Shown: positions 51,109 through 62,900 of the stretch, one piece after another
Numbering within the stretch: position 1 is the first letter of the stretch
How the letters are laid out: every line of letters begins with the position of its first letter
The notes under the pieces: model-generated
Database searches by the model: none
The model's input: only the letters and a program-made list of their open reading frames with translations
What the model was told of the DNA's origin: nothing
Made by a program: the position numbers and the translations under genes
NCBI RefSeq assembly: GCF_964204865.1
Contig: NC_135252.1
Coordinates: 11,119,383 to 11,183,382, forward strand
Reading direction: 5' to 3'
Length of the DNA: 64,000 nucleotides
Origin: Styela clava
Taxonomy: Eukaryota; Chordata; Ascidiacea; Stolidobranchia; Styelidae

Positions 51109-54100
51109 CTAAAACATATTTAGGTTATGGGTTCGAAATAAAAATGAGTGTAGAATTTTAATTCTGAAAGCCAATGTTTTGCTTTTAAATGTGTTATGAA
51201 AATTCATTTACCTTATACTATAACCTTCAAGAATCTGATAATATAATAAGTTATGAAGCAGAAGTAATTAGCCCTAATGATAAAGTATGAGAGACACACA
51301 CAGTCTTACCGGCTATAATATTGGCAAATTATATACAATTGTGCAATTGCAAAGATAAAATATTTAGGTTCCGTTTGTTGTTTTATTTATCACATTTTTT
51401 AAAAACACAACCTATCAAAAGCAATGTTTAAATAAACCGTTATCAATCAGTAATTGCCTATATCTGAATTATTTATATATAGATGTTTGCCCACGCGTAT
51501 GATGCTTCTTTGTCCTCTGGTGATGATGGTTCATCCGCTTCATCAGCTTGATTGTGAACGGGTTGTAAATTCAGCTGTTGGTAGTTTGAATCATCAGGTA
51601 TTTTATTTTTGTCCAATTCCCTAAAATGCAAATAAATACAGTTCAGGAAGTGTCCAAAGTATCCTGGCGATCCCGAAACACGATGTTTCTCACTAAACTT
51701 GTTTATGAAAATTGGATTCAACTTTAGTAGTTCTTTTCAAATATTTGTGTGCAATGGCTCCGAACAGTTTATGTTTTGAATGAAAACCACCAATTAGTTT
51801 ATTTAAATTAAAATTATTCTTCAAATTATTATTTAAATAGATTAGTCATATTCAAGCAAGAATATGTTTCGTGAAATTGCGTTTGGGCAAAATTCCTATA
51901 AAACCGCACGGAAGTGAAATTAAAATATGCATCACTGTTTTAGTGCTTCATCTCGATATACTGGCTAAAAACAATTGAGTAAAAGCAATTTTTTTGTACA
52001 TAACCAAATCAGTTGGTAAATTACTATAATGGTCATATTTTGGTAGACGTTAGCTCACGCATAGAACATATCCTCGTCCTTTGACTGTTCATTGTCAACA
52101 GAAAATCCAGCAACGTCTCCAGCAGGCACGTAACCATTATCATCAATTGAGGCATATTCGCTTTAGAATAAAAATAATTTATGTTTGTAAAATCATATTT
52201 GTATGCTATATTTAAAGTATTTATGAATCGCTATTTGAAACGAAGTAAAAACTCAAACCAGAAGTTTAGGTGGAATTACGTCGGCCAAATAAGTTAGGCT
52301 AATTTAATTATAGGAATTTGTCGTTTGATGTACTATATTATTGAAAACGATGAAACCAAAACGTATATGCCAATACTATATTATATACTAACCAAAAAGA
52401 CCTAATTTGAATTATTCACAGAAATATATATCATCATACTTGTTGGTCAACACAACGGGCCTTCGATTATCAAGAACAACTTCCTCATATGGGTCATTGA
52501 AATTTCCATTCGGTACAGGTGCTTTTCTGTAAACATTAACAATAAAAATAAATTAGAATTAGGAATTCCAGCACTCTATAACAATACATTCTCAATATCC
52601 ATTAGGACAGAGTTTAGAACACAAATACACAAATATATGGACAAGAAGTTTTGTGTATAGGCTACAACCTAGTAAACAGTGATTAAAAAAGCCGACTTAG
52701 GAAAACGGAACATAGCATTCCTTCAAATTTAAATAGAGATATTCATTTTGATTTTGTAAAATATTTGATTACTGGTTATGAAGTAAAGATAATTAATAGT
52801 ATGCTACTACCATTCTTTAATATATGTCACTTGTCAACAACTTACTCGACATGTCGCTTGTCAGCCGGTTTGTTTGTTTTCTGCCTGCAAATGAAATATT
52901 GTTGTAAATTACTTGTTATTTTGTGGATTGTATCGTGATCTTTATTTTTTTTTTACCTTTTATAGAAAAAATAAAATACTATTCCGATGACAGCAATTAA
53001 AACAAACACTCCAACGACTGCGCCGGCTATGGGACCTACAAATAAAAATAAAAATAAAATCGTTAAATATATGGTAGTAATGATTTTAATCGGTATTATT
53101 TATCGTTCAGAAGGACCAAAATGAATAAAAAAGTTTCCATTCAAAAATATTGCTTTCTACACATGCATGCTTTGAGTCTCATGATCACGTTTATAAAGTG
53201 AATTATCTGAGTTTTTATGAATACGCAATTACATTTTTCTAAAGTCACATCATAAACAACAACTACTATTAGAAAGAATTGTTGTAAAATTGGATTGCAC
53301 TATTAGTTTTTGAAATACCATTTGCAGACTTATACAAAAATACGCATTGTTTGCCAATATAAGGGTCAGCTATGTATTCTCAACTTTAGCATTTTCATTA
53401 CATATTTGCTATCTACTCAGAAAGAAACAACGTTGTTTAAAAATTTCATCATATAGGTCTCGATTCCAAATTCTTGTTCAAAAGGTGATGTAGTAAAAAT
53501 GTATATTCATATTCAAATTACAACCATCTCAATCATGATTCATTCACTGCTATTGCACAACATTTTTCTATTAACTCTACATATTTGTATACATGTACAT
53601 GCATGATATTCTTGTTTACTAATTACCGGCATTATTGGGTGAATTTCCCATAGTTGATGGTATTGTCTGCGTTGTTTTGCCCAGATCGTTGGTTGCTGTG
53701 GAAATTCATGAACTGTAAATTGGCTCATTATATAAATAAAAATGAAAAATAAAAAAATGGAACCTTTGATACTATAGAAAGTAAATTCTAGATTATGAAA
53801 TTAGTAAATAATTGTGGCTTATAGATGCATGTTGTGAAACTAGCAATTGTATCTGACATGTTTATGACACTGCGTAAACTTCACAAAATGGATATGTTTT
53901 TGCTAACACTTCTCACATTTAAATTAATACCTTCGTTTACTGTCGTCCCAGATGTTGTTATTGGTATTGACCATTTACTTGTTTCATATGTGTTAGTTGT
54001 TATAGATATTGTTCCCGTTTTATCTACAATTTATTGAACATTGGAAATGTATTGATTCAGTGGAAAAATTATTTGTTTGCATTTAATATGGTACAAAAAA

Positions 54101-55344
54101 TAAAAATATCAAACGTCAAGGCATTTCGTGTTTGCTTTTGTCAAATAACATTTTATAGTCCCGACTCCTGGTTTGTGGAATTATATTTCTGTCATAGAAT
54201 ATATATATCAGTAAAAAAGATATTAAATTATATCACTATTAATTTGCAAATAATTAATTTTATATTGTCTATATAAATCATATGTGTTCATACCGCTGGT
54301 GTGTTCTGTTGACGGAGAAGATGTTGGATTACACTCCGGTACCGTTGATGTACTGGGTGTACTTGATGAAGCTGTTTGTTTGAATATAAAAAGAAGTTGT
54401 TAAAGAAAGGTTCTCGATAAAATAGTCATGTAAAATATAGCGTTTGACCTGGCTATGTTAGCGTAGTATGTTGAAAATTTCAGCTGAAACCCTATCCCTA
54501 TCACCTATCGTGGGGTATAATAAAATAGGTAGGCAAGGCACAAGCGAGATACTTTCTTCAATTCTTTTTGAAAAGTGGCACTTTAAGTATCAGTGACATT
54601 CAGGAATTTGTTCGGAAAGAAAATGTGAAAACGTATCATGACAAGATATTATAGGCTTTAGATTCCCTTAATTATTATTTCTGTTTTTAATTTTTACAAT
54701 CTTACGTTTAAATATAAGTTTCAATTGCCTAATCTAAGTCATTTGATGGTTTTCGAGCTCTGAGATAAAAATAAAAAAAATCCTAATATTCAATCAAAGT
54801 ACAAAATATGTTAAATTAACTGAGAATTAGACATAAATTGTTTGTTTTGATGAAACGTGATTTTCATATTTAAAGAATTCACACCAGACTTACCTATTAC
54901 GCATACTAGTAAATCTCTCTCTCCATAGTTTGAAGATGTATTGACTTTACATGAATATTCACCGGAATCTGTCAATGCTACATGCTTAGGAAAATATATT
55001 CCCCCGTTGGTTTGATAAACAGAACAGGACTGACTTTTGCTAACTTCGACATTATCTTTCCACCAACTTATTGATGATGTTGATGAGGAATATGAACACC
55101 TTATGGAATTGGAATTTGTATCGAAGTTGTCGGTATCCAATTTGAAATAGTCGGTATTCGGATTAAAAGTAATATCTGTTATAAGATAAAACGAATGTTG
55201 TTGATCACTATAGCACAGAAGACACATAGGTCAAAATATTTGCAACTTACCGCCACTGATATCATCTGAATATATTTCCGAAAACAAATGAAAACCAATT
55301 AATAAGATGATTATGTTCAATGAATTATTGGCGTACTTCAACAT
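50392..55344 (-). CDS. Gene 6: single-Ig receptor with stalk, TM and ITAM-type tail (356 or 369 aa)
   Basis: Exons: signal 55251-55344 (ATG 55342-55344); Ig 54894-55175; stalk 54294-54371, 53931-54023, 53627-53695; TM 52957-53035; tail 52846-52884, 52440-52526, 52059-52160; then either cassette 1, 51473-51620 (stop 51473-51475; 1071 bp total), or cassette 2, 50995-51108 plus 50392-50464 (stop 50392-50394; 1110 bp total). Both keep frame. Ig (residues ~32-125): IRCSYSS...SISWWKDN...LTDSGEYSCKV. The first stalk exon contains a lone cysteine (ECNP). Tail tyrosines: YEEV (~258), YASI (~276), YAEL (~307) and YQQL (~321) in cassette 1. Cassette 2 instead gives YAVL then YQQL at the same spacing plus YNRL and GLYTM. 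This looks like an activating-type receptor carrying its own ITAM; the ligand is unknown. Confidence 0.8.
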
Positions 55345-56435
55345 TTGTTTGTCGCTTGTTCACTCGTCCTTCGCTATTCTTCACCTTGTATACATTCTAT
55401 GCTTCATTTGAATATTATCACCAAAACATCTAGATTTGATCACTATTAAAAGATTGAGATGCAAAATCAGATCAGATATTAAAAAAGCATTGTCAATTTT
55501 AATAAAATTATGATCTGAATTCTGAACATGCGCACACTAAATATTGAACGAAAAACTTTTTTGTTTTATCGGCTCATCCTGAAAATTACTAAATCAGCTA
55601 TGCCAAACCAAAAATCTGAATCACTTAGTGCAATTAATCGGATGCCAATCATATTCCAGCACTCTTGCCTCCGTCTGTTATTAACAAACTTTATATTCTG
55701 CACAGCTAATGGACATTTGATCTATATTTACCTACACGAAGATTAACTTTACCCATCCAACTAATAACATTTATTTTACAAATACATCTATTGCAAGGCA
55801 TAGGCAGAGTGCATTTTTATCTAATTTGGCTCCAAGTAAGTATTCAATGATTCATTAAGAAACTATCTTTAGTTTTAGACCATTTAAGAATCAAACGCTA
55901 AAATAACACAAACAAGCTAAATAAACTGTGTGAATGTGGTATGCTGCAATTAAAATAGCAAACGTTTACTGGCATTTTCAATACCTCCTTTTTTCGTTTA
56001 TAGTGAAAGTGCAAATAATTCACTGATCTTAATATTCAAATCCCATTCTACACGATTTGTTATTGCTTGATTCAGGCTAAAACTGAATATTTAACCGATG
56101 CCAAACTTCATTCATTACTATATAAATAAAAGCACTCAAGTAGTTTCTGTACATCGAATTTCACTAAACTCGAATTAAAATTCTGTTGGCGCCTTTTTGG
56201 TATGCTTTTAATTTCATGAAAACATTCTCATAGAATTCAGTTCCCAGCCCTAACCTAATCTAAAAAATCACTGAGATCACACAACCGCTGAGATCGTCCC
56301 ACTAAACCATTCTGTTTATCACAACCTGTAATGCATTTTTTTAATCCTATAATAAGGTACTTTTTGGATCGGACTAAAACATTACATATAGTCTAACCTT
56401 AATTAATACCATTGCTTGGCAAACAAATTTAGGTA

Positions 56436-56537
56436 CTCCTGAAGTATGCGCACCAAGATGTGGCATAACCTGAACCCTAACCTGGTACACAACCTGATTT
56501 CAGGTTGTGCGCCATCTTGGTGCGCATATTTCAGGAG
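56436..56537. repeat. Foldback repeat, TGCGCCATCTTGG family
   Basis: Arms CTCCTGAAGTATGCGCACC and GGTGCGCATATTTCAGGAG enclose cctaacctgg and caacctga. Same family as 11939-12035. Confidence 0.7.
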
Positions 56538-56632
56538 GTCACAAATTTATTACAAAAGTGGTATAAATATGAGCAGAGCACTAGACCGATCATAGCTCCT
56601 AACTAGATCTGGGATCCCAATAACCTATATGT

Positions 56633-57261
56633 AGGGCTGGGAATGGTTAACCGGTTAATAGGTTAACCGATTTTAAATGGTTAACGGTTACGATTTATTT
56701 TAACCTTTTATTTTAACTGACATCTCAGGTACAAATCATCTTTATAATGTACATTTTTTTCAAAAATGATTACGTCATCGCAAATTTATTTCAGTGGCGT
56801 TTAATTCAGAAAAATATCACTAACTGTATTGGTAAGGACCGAATAAATGTGAAAAATAATTCAAAATTGCTAAATATGAAAATTTGACAATGATAAATTC
56901 AGAATCACTTTTCAGTCGAAATATATTGTTCACGATTTTATTGAAAAATCGTATATTCAATGTCATCCAACAATTGCGCAGTTGATGCTGTTTTTCCTCA
57001 TGATATCTCAGAGTAGAACTTGCACGCCCGAAGAACGCTGTATATCTCTTGCAGCAGAGCGATCATGAAACTATCTCCATTCGTGAATAATTTTGAGCGA
57101 TACCGGGACAAGATCACGCGAAATTGTTTTGTAACCATTGTGACGTAACAAGCTAAAATCATAAATTATTACGTCAAACGTCACGCTGCGGTTTATCGGT
57201 CAACCGGTTAATTTCACCCTGTTGACGGTTAAAGTGTTTCCCCCGAAATTCCCAGACCTAA
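56633..57261. mobile_element. Probable hAT-type element with AACCGGTTAA-rich left end
   Basis: The left end TAGGGCTGGGAAT and inverted right end TAGGTCTGGGAAT are hAT-like. Multiple ggttaaccggttaa palindromes follow on the left and a matching cluster precedes the right end. A clean 8-bp target duplication was not seen. Confidence 0.5.
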
Positions 57262-59935
57262 TGTACAGACAACATACTAGCCTTTTAAGATGAGACATCC
57301 CCCTATCCTTTTAGTAATACACTTGCACTCAATACTCCACTACCTAACAATTTTAAGAATATCTGCTATAGACGTTTGAGATTACTATTGCTCAGAAACA
57401 ATTTTTCACGCTTGTACAGTGATAGGTGTAGTATTTAGACACGTTTTCGATGTGATGAGGCGTACTACAGGTATGACTAATCAGCTTGCGCGCAATTACA
57501 TTACCCTCATTTGGTCAAAAAGGGAAGCATCATATTTTGTTATCTCCGCTATGTATTGTTTAAACAGCCAATATTTGACTTTGTGCCTCATATAGATTTT
57601 TGCTTACAGAGGGTAACTACTTTCATTTTGTTGCCTGTTGACGAAACATGATAAGATGAATTTGTGTTGTGTCGTATATAAGCGTATAATAAAAGTTGAT
57701 TTTCATTCTCTTTATTGCATATTTACTTGTACAAAGAGAACATATGTTCAATAAAACTGTTCTAGCTAAAATATTCATCAATAGAATCAGAGTCTTTTCA
57801 AACTATGAATTGAACTTGTCTCATGTACCAGCTTCCAGAACGAATTTTTCAATTCAAATTTTAGGACATAATTTCCAAGAGAATAGGTTTGATAATTATG
57901 TCGACGGAGGGGGAAATCGATAAGATGGCTTACCGTAGCTTTTCGGCCGACTAACAGAACATGCCGCCGATAGGAGTTGTTGACTATTTTTCTATATAAT
58001 ACATGCCCTACAACTTTCAAATGCATAGACGTTTGCTAAAAAGTAAAAAGAAATAAATCAAAAGCTGACAACTAAAGCAGCCTGAGCCGACAAGAAGTTC
58101 AACATCTTTTTCATATTAGTTCTGCACGCATTGCAATGCAGCGCGAAAATCAAAATGAAGAGGACAATAATCAGGCAACTATAAGAAATATGAACTGATA
58201 AAGGATTAGTGGTATTTTGTGTAATACAGTCACTTACTAAATTACGAAATAAAATGAACACAATACTTTACTGAATAAAAAACGTGTCGCGGGGACAGTC
58301 TGTTTGTCTAATAGCCTACATAGGCCAACACAGAATTAGTATTCAAAACTCATTGCAAATCCTGGCTCGTTACTTTTTCAAATCAAAATTTTTCTGTTAA
58401 AAACAACAATTTTACAAATTAATTTTATTATGCAATTATTTAACGCATTTTTGTACGAAACATGACAAAACAACAAAAGTAATTAAACCGTGTATATGGT
58501 GGATACACCATACCTGAAGTTACATATATATATTTAATATCCTTTTGCATTTTTTGTCATACCTTATTCAGTACAATTTCCGTATTTCATTTTTGAAATC
58601 ACGTCTAAAACTTGAGATTTTTTAATATATAAAATTGAAACTAGAAGCGATATTCTACAGTTTTACACCAGTGCTATTCCGCGATCTATCGATGCTTATT
58701 TGCTGGCTCTTATAAATCTCTCAGTTTGAAAAACAGAGTTTCTTGGATAAATGTTTTTATTGAATATGTTTCGAAACTGAAAAAGAAAGGCAAACAAATG
58801 TGATGAAATAGGATATTCAGTATTGTTCAGAGTTGCAAATACATGAGCAGTAAAATTATTAATTTCTCTTCGTTTAATATTTGCTATTAAAATCCGTTGT
58901 TGTTGTTTTCCTCTCTTTTTAGCTATTTGCTTGAATGTATGGTTTATTGTAATATAATAAAGTTCATTCCTTGCCCTATAAATCACAAATTCAATTGTGC
59001 TTTTTTTTTTATCTAAGCACGTGCTCTTTTGAACTTATCGTTATAGGTGATATTGGTACAAAAGCACCTTTACATAACGAACAAATGTCTGCTAATAATT
59101 GCACTCAAAAACAGGAATGGCTGAATTAAGAATAAATCACAAAAGTGAAAGTAAACTGTCACGGTTGAAAAGACAAAAATAACAAACTTTATTTGCCATA
59201 ACAAAATTCAAATCACCCAAAATATACACATATATATCTACATAGCATATGCCATGTTATCATTAAAAATTTATGGCCCGTATTAAAGATTGCAATTATC
59301 TATCGGAAAATTCTGTTCATTGAGTACAATTATACTATCAAAATAGGCACAGCTGCAATGGCCAAAATTCAAGGCAAGTTGTGCATCTGATATGCTAAAT
59401 GATGATTATTAATTGAGAAATTTCTATATTAGACCTTAAAAAACAGTTAAAATCTTCAATCTTATATTAATTATTAGAAATATTATCAAAGTTGAAATAT
59501 GTGATTATTTGCGGCAGCCTTTTTCAAATTATGGAGGTAGGTAGAATTAAAAAAACATCACCTCAGATTTATACAGTAAAAGTTACATTATTTTTCAAAT
59601 GAACTTGGTTATATTACGATACTTATGCGATATCGAAGGAAGTACCACAATATAGAAAATGCGACAGTGTAAGTATTTTACTAGTTTTGAACGTGTTGTT
59701 CAACTCTTATGCGATATTCTGTCAGCCCTTATTGTAATTGGAACAATCTCTCTGCATGCAACAAAATTACCTGGATTGTGGTATTTGATCAAATATATTT
59801 CATAAGTATATTAAATTTCATGTTTACTGTAATGAATTATAGTAAAATATACGGCGTCAGATACACCTACATTATATATATTTTAATTTTTTCGTATATT
59901 GAAAACTGATACAAGAACAATACAGAAAATATAAT

Positions 59936-59941
59936 TTTATT
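59936..59941 (-). terminator. Poly(A) signal of gene 7
   Basis: AATAAA on the minus strand, 54 bp downstream of the gene 7 stop codon and inside the same terminal exon. Confidence 0.6.
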
Positions 59942-59994
59942 GATTGCACAAAATTGTATAGTTTCTTTCTTTAAATCATCTGAACTAGGTTGGA

Positions 59995-62900
59995 TCATCT
60001 GCAAAAAAATATAACAATGATTTATTTCTAAACTATTTTTGAAGTTTTGGGCAATGAATTAGTAACTTAACCGAAAACTTGTCTGAATATAATATTCAAA
60101 CTGGTAATGAGGATTTCATGGTTTACAAGTCAGTTGAGAGGTTTGCTAAGAAAGCAATGGTGATGCAATCAATTAGGTCAACACTAAATTATATTAACAC
60201 AATTTAATACTACCAATTTGAAACTAAATTCTAATCTGATGGAAAAAAATAATAATTATGTAGGAAAAATATCTTTTTATTAGATTTGATTCAAAACAAT
60301 TCTTTCAATTAACATTATGTTATGCCCTGGACTGTTATTGCGCAGGACTTAAATTAAGATGTTAATTTAGTTATTTTTAATGATATGGTATTTTATTAGA
60401 ATTCAGCATCATTTAAATGCTACTAAATGATTGTAGTCTCTAATTGAGATGATCGAATTTAATCCCACATGTCAAATTACATGCTTATCTTTATATCAGT
60501 GGTCAAGTATAACATTGGAGTTTGGTTGGTAATAATATTAGAATTTGACTTCTACAAATTTAGTGTAACAAGCTAAAATATTTACCTCATGAACTCCATC
60601 ATATGTCAGTATGATAATATACTTTGTATTTTCTAAGCGTTTTCATACTCATAAATAATTTTCTCCTGGTTTTTGTTCAAGCTGCGAAAACATAAACGTA
60701 ACATAGTAAAGAACGGTTTCGAAACAACCAAATTAATTGATCTTTTTTCTTACTTTTCATAATACGGTGGCCGTTCGGAGATATTTGGATTGTGTGTAAT
60801 ATATGCACTAGGTTCATACCCGTCTTCTTCGATGACATTTGAATATGTTCTAGAATGATTTTGGTTGAAAATTAGTTCACTATAAAATTATATTTGACGT
60901 CAAATGTTTTTGATAATGTAGAAGATATCTTATTCAGACACCTGCAAGATATCTTATTCAGACATCTTGTTTGCTTGTTATGATTTAGTCTAGAAAATTA
61001 TTGTGTTTATCAAACTGCAGTTCGCGAAAATGCCGTTTGAGTGTGCATCCACGATTGAGATACATGTTTTCAAGTGGTTTAGATTTTGTTCCTAAAAATA
61101 ATTAATGTATAAATTTTACCTATTGCCCTCTGAGGTATTATTGGACGCAGTTGGTGGATTAGACGAAATCTCGTGATAATGTAGGGATTCCTCAAGCACA
61201 ACATCCGATTCAGGAACATTTTTCGGTGATCTATATTGAAATTAAATAATTAGATTCAAAATTGAACTGACTTTAGCATTATTATTTTGTATAAACTACA
61301 CGCCTTATTAACAGTTTCAGTGTGATTAACTAAACTAAACAGCGATTGAAAGAACATTTCGATTTTTTGTTCTAACATCATCAAAATTCAGAAATAAAAG
61401 ATACATACTCTTAACATTGTATCTCTGGAGTAAAATTATATAACATTTGTTTTTGCTATTGTAACTTATTTGATTGCTGGCAATGAATTAAAAATAAACA
61501 ACTGTTTGTTGCTATTATCTTTCATGCCTAATCATCAATAACTAACTCACACGACGTTCCGTTCCGTGGGTTCGTTTGTTTTCCTTCATGACAATAAAAT
61601 ATTATTGTGAAATAAAAGTTACTTACAGAAATGTACCGTGATCTAAATTTTTTGTTTTACCTTTTATGGAAATAAAATACAATTCCGATGATGGCAATCA
61701 ACACCACTACTCCTACGGCTGCGCCTGCTATGAGGCCTGCAGATATAAAAGTATATTGAATATTTGAAGAACAATATTTTAAATGGTATTACTTACCAAG
61801 CAGAAAGCAGCGGTATCAAACATTTAAAGCACGACATGTTAATATCACGAATGGTCACAAAAATTGCTGAAAACATCGCCCTTGGTTATTGTGCGATTCT
61901 TTTACAACCATCTCGGCCGAGGTGATTTTCTAACATTCAATATTATTTCACACCATTTTTTATCAGCTCCACATACATGAACATATATGCATATACACAC
62001 ATTCGGTAATTACCGGTATTGTTGGGTAAATTTTCTGTTGTTGATTTTATTTTCTGCGTTGTTTCGCTCAGATTCGTCTTGCTTGTTTCTGTGGAAAATA
62101 AAAATCTCTGATTGTCTAAATATATATATATATATACGACGAATGGAAAATGGGACCATCGATTAATTAAAAATGCTTCTCGAATGCCTGTTTTGTATTA
62201 TTTTTACAATTTTACCCTTGGAAGAAACCAAATAACATCGACCTAAATGCAGTATATTATTTTAATTTTAAATTGTTATGAATATATTCACCAAGAAGTG
62301 AGAACGGCGAGTCTTAGTTTATCACTTATCGATCTCGATAAGTATGTTGATAGGTATTTGTCTGTCTGTTTGTTTGTCTGTTAGATGCACGCGATATCTC
62401 ACAAAAGCAAAGTTGGATCTACTCCAAATTTTGCATGTGCATTCATCATATCCCGGACCAGAAGTCTATTGATTTTGGAAGATTTATGTCATATAATTAG
62501 CAGTTATTCATTAATTAGTGATGGAACACACGATGTCGCTAAGGAGTGAGAGTGGATTAATCGAAACTGCAGTTTCTGTTTTGGGGGATCCCCTAACTTT
62601 CGATCGATAAGTTTTCGGTCTCCGACCGATATTCTCGTTTTATAATTGGCTCATTAATGATTACTGCAAAACTTGGAATTGTACTCGTACAAGTTTTTCC
62701 AACGCGTAGACAAGGGCTCTTCAACCTGGAGGTCTCGACCGATCGGGGGGCCACAAAAGGAATCAATGGGAGTCGCGGTGATATATTTGTTGCACTAACT
62801 CATGTTGAAAAAAAATTTCCATCAAGTTTTAAAGATTTGTAACCTGTACTGAGAGGCACCAAGACATGATTAGATTTTTTGTGCGAAAATAAATAAGCAA

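Larger units (their letters stand above)
55345..59935. other. Intergenic between gene 6 and gene 7
   Basis: Holds a foldback repeat (56436-56537) and a hAT-type element (56633-57261). Remaining frames have no splice partners or motifs. The gene 6 promoter must lie just right of 55344; a TATACAAG on the minus strand about 50 bp upstream of the ATG is the only candidate seen. Confidence 0.45.

Noticed and set aside
55528-59909. Several 60-100-codon frames on both strands between genes 6 and 7
   Set aside because: No paired splice sites, signal peptides or recognisable domains; AT-rich sequence gives such frames by chance.
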